Part shown: piece after piece, positions 63,278 through 64,000 of the stretch | Numbering within the stretch: the first letter of the stretch is position 1 | Layout of the letters: the number at the start of each line of letters is the position of its first letter | Source of the DNA: Nereocystis luetkeana | Lineage: Eukaryota > Sar > Phaeophyceae > Laminariales > Laminariaceae | Reading direction: 5' to 3' | Length of the DNA stretch: 64,000 nucleotides | NCBI GenBank assembly: GCA_031213475.1 | Contig: JARUPZ010000009.1 | Span: forward strand, 3,001,001-3,065,000 | Notes under the pieces: model-generated | Databases searched by the model: none | Seen by the model: the letters and a program-made list of their open reading frames with translations, nothing else | Told to the model about the DNA's origin: nothing | Made by a program: the position numbers and the translations under genes

Positions 63278-63975
63278 TTAACACGACCGATGACGGCATT
63301 CAACAAAGACCACAAACAAAGAAGCTGGCCGCGAACACGACCGATAACTCAGGGTCCACAGCCCAAATATGTACCGAGTTCCGGCGTGGGCGCCGCGAAA
63401 CTGCTGCTTGCAGGACGCCCGCCGATATTGGCCGCGGGTAGCGCACCCAAGGGCCCCACCCGCGGCGTACGAAGTCAGCCAATGTCTTCTTGAAGAGCAA
63501 GTAAAATGGCGGAACAATCGCCCACAATTTTGGCGCCGAGCGAACATGTGTCATGGGCCCAAAGGACCATCAGCATCTTCGTCGCCTAATCGGCCCTCAG
63601 CACGCACAATCCGAATCTGACGAGGAAGGGGCTTGGAGTCCTCGACGTCGCCGAATCCCGGAAGGAGAGCGGCGGTGGCTGGCCCACCACATATCATACA
63701 GTCGACCGTCATACCGGCAGACAGCGTACCGAAGTACGTTTTCGACGCAAGAGTGAGGTAGAACGTCACTGTAGAGCCACACGACGATAAGCTGAGGAGA
63801 CAGCTATTCGCGACATATGCCGCAGACGTCATGCACAGGAAGCGGCGAAGATAGCTCTTGGCGATGACCAGGCGTCGTTAAATGAAGAGTACGGGCGAGC
63901 TGTAGTCTTGCACTAGCCCGCTGGGTCAAACAAAAAGACGAAATATGAGGACGAATATGTGAAAGTAAGTATCAA
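63278..63975. other. Coding-like but unassigned stretch
   Basis: A 93-codon minus-strand frame (63551-63832) overlaps a second (63300-63554) by an ATGA. On the plus strand an opposing stretch reads AEETAIRDICRRRHAQEAAK, IALGDDQASLNEEYGRAVVL and, after a stop, KKTKYEDEYVK before a donor-like GTAAGT (63963). Neither strand yields a recognised domain. At best this is a degraded gene running off the right edge. Confidence 0.25.
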
Positions 63976-64000
63976 ACAGAGCACGAGAATTCCAACAAGA

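Overview
The window looks like nuclear DNA from a large, intron-rich and repeat-rich eukaryotic genome. Bacterial gene packing is absent. The one clear host gene is spread over about 12 kb in small exons separated by introns of roughly 1 to 5 kb, and the rest is mostly short transposons, SINEs, minisatellites and long G tracts. A GT10 fucosyltransferase with kilobase introns, a Ty1/Copia element and tRNA-derived SINEs would fit a brown alga (Phaeophyceae, perhaps kelp-like). That assignment is an inference from gene content and architecture, not a species identification.

Layout. 0-7.3 kb: degenerate minisatellite and dispersed repeat fragments, no gene seen. 7.3-19.3 kb (minus strand): six exons of an alpha-1,3-fucosyltransferase-like gene (GT10). 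They join in consistent phases through GT-AG boundaries into one catalytic domain, with a frame break near the C-terminus and no 5' end found. Its introns hold a 9-bp-type satellite, a 60-bp minisatellite, pentamer tracts and several miniature transposons. 19.3-24.5 kb: repeats, including two tandem duplications. 24.5-25.7 kb (plus): a small candidate gene or pseudogene with a coiled-coil-like protein. 26-37 kb: dense short transposons. 37.1-38.5 kb: a low-complexity region open on both strands, with a possible membrane segment on the minus strand. 43.8-44.8 kb: a hAT-like non-autonomous transposon filled with a GGGTC satellite, with a second copy at 62-62.8 kb. 45.7-46.0 kb: a SINE with a 13-bp target duplication. 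46.2-47.3 kb: a PIF/Harbinger-like element. 53.2-53.7 kb: a retroelement-like relic. 54.7-55.2 kb: a decayed RING-H2 domain and a candidate exon. 55.5-61.9 kb: a broken Ty1/Copia element on the minus strand.

Two miniature transposon families dominate. Family A is about 110 bp, has TA-bounded ends of the form TATTACGGGG...CCCCGTAATA, and is present about 12 times. Family B is about 90 bp, runs CCC...GGG between TTAA sites, is piggyBac-like and is present about 10 times. The most interesting signal is smaller still. The 9-mers TACCAGGTA and TACCTGGTA occur about 20 times, against roughly 0.5 expected. In four places, comparing sibling repeat copies shows the pattern to be a short insertion (CCWGGTA after an existing TA). 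One further pair shows TA becoming TACTGTA. Both look like excision footprints of TA-targeting DNA transposons.
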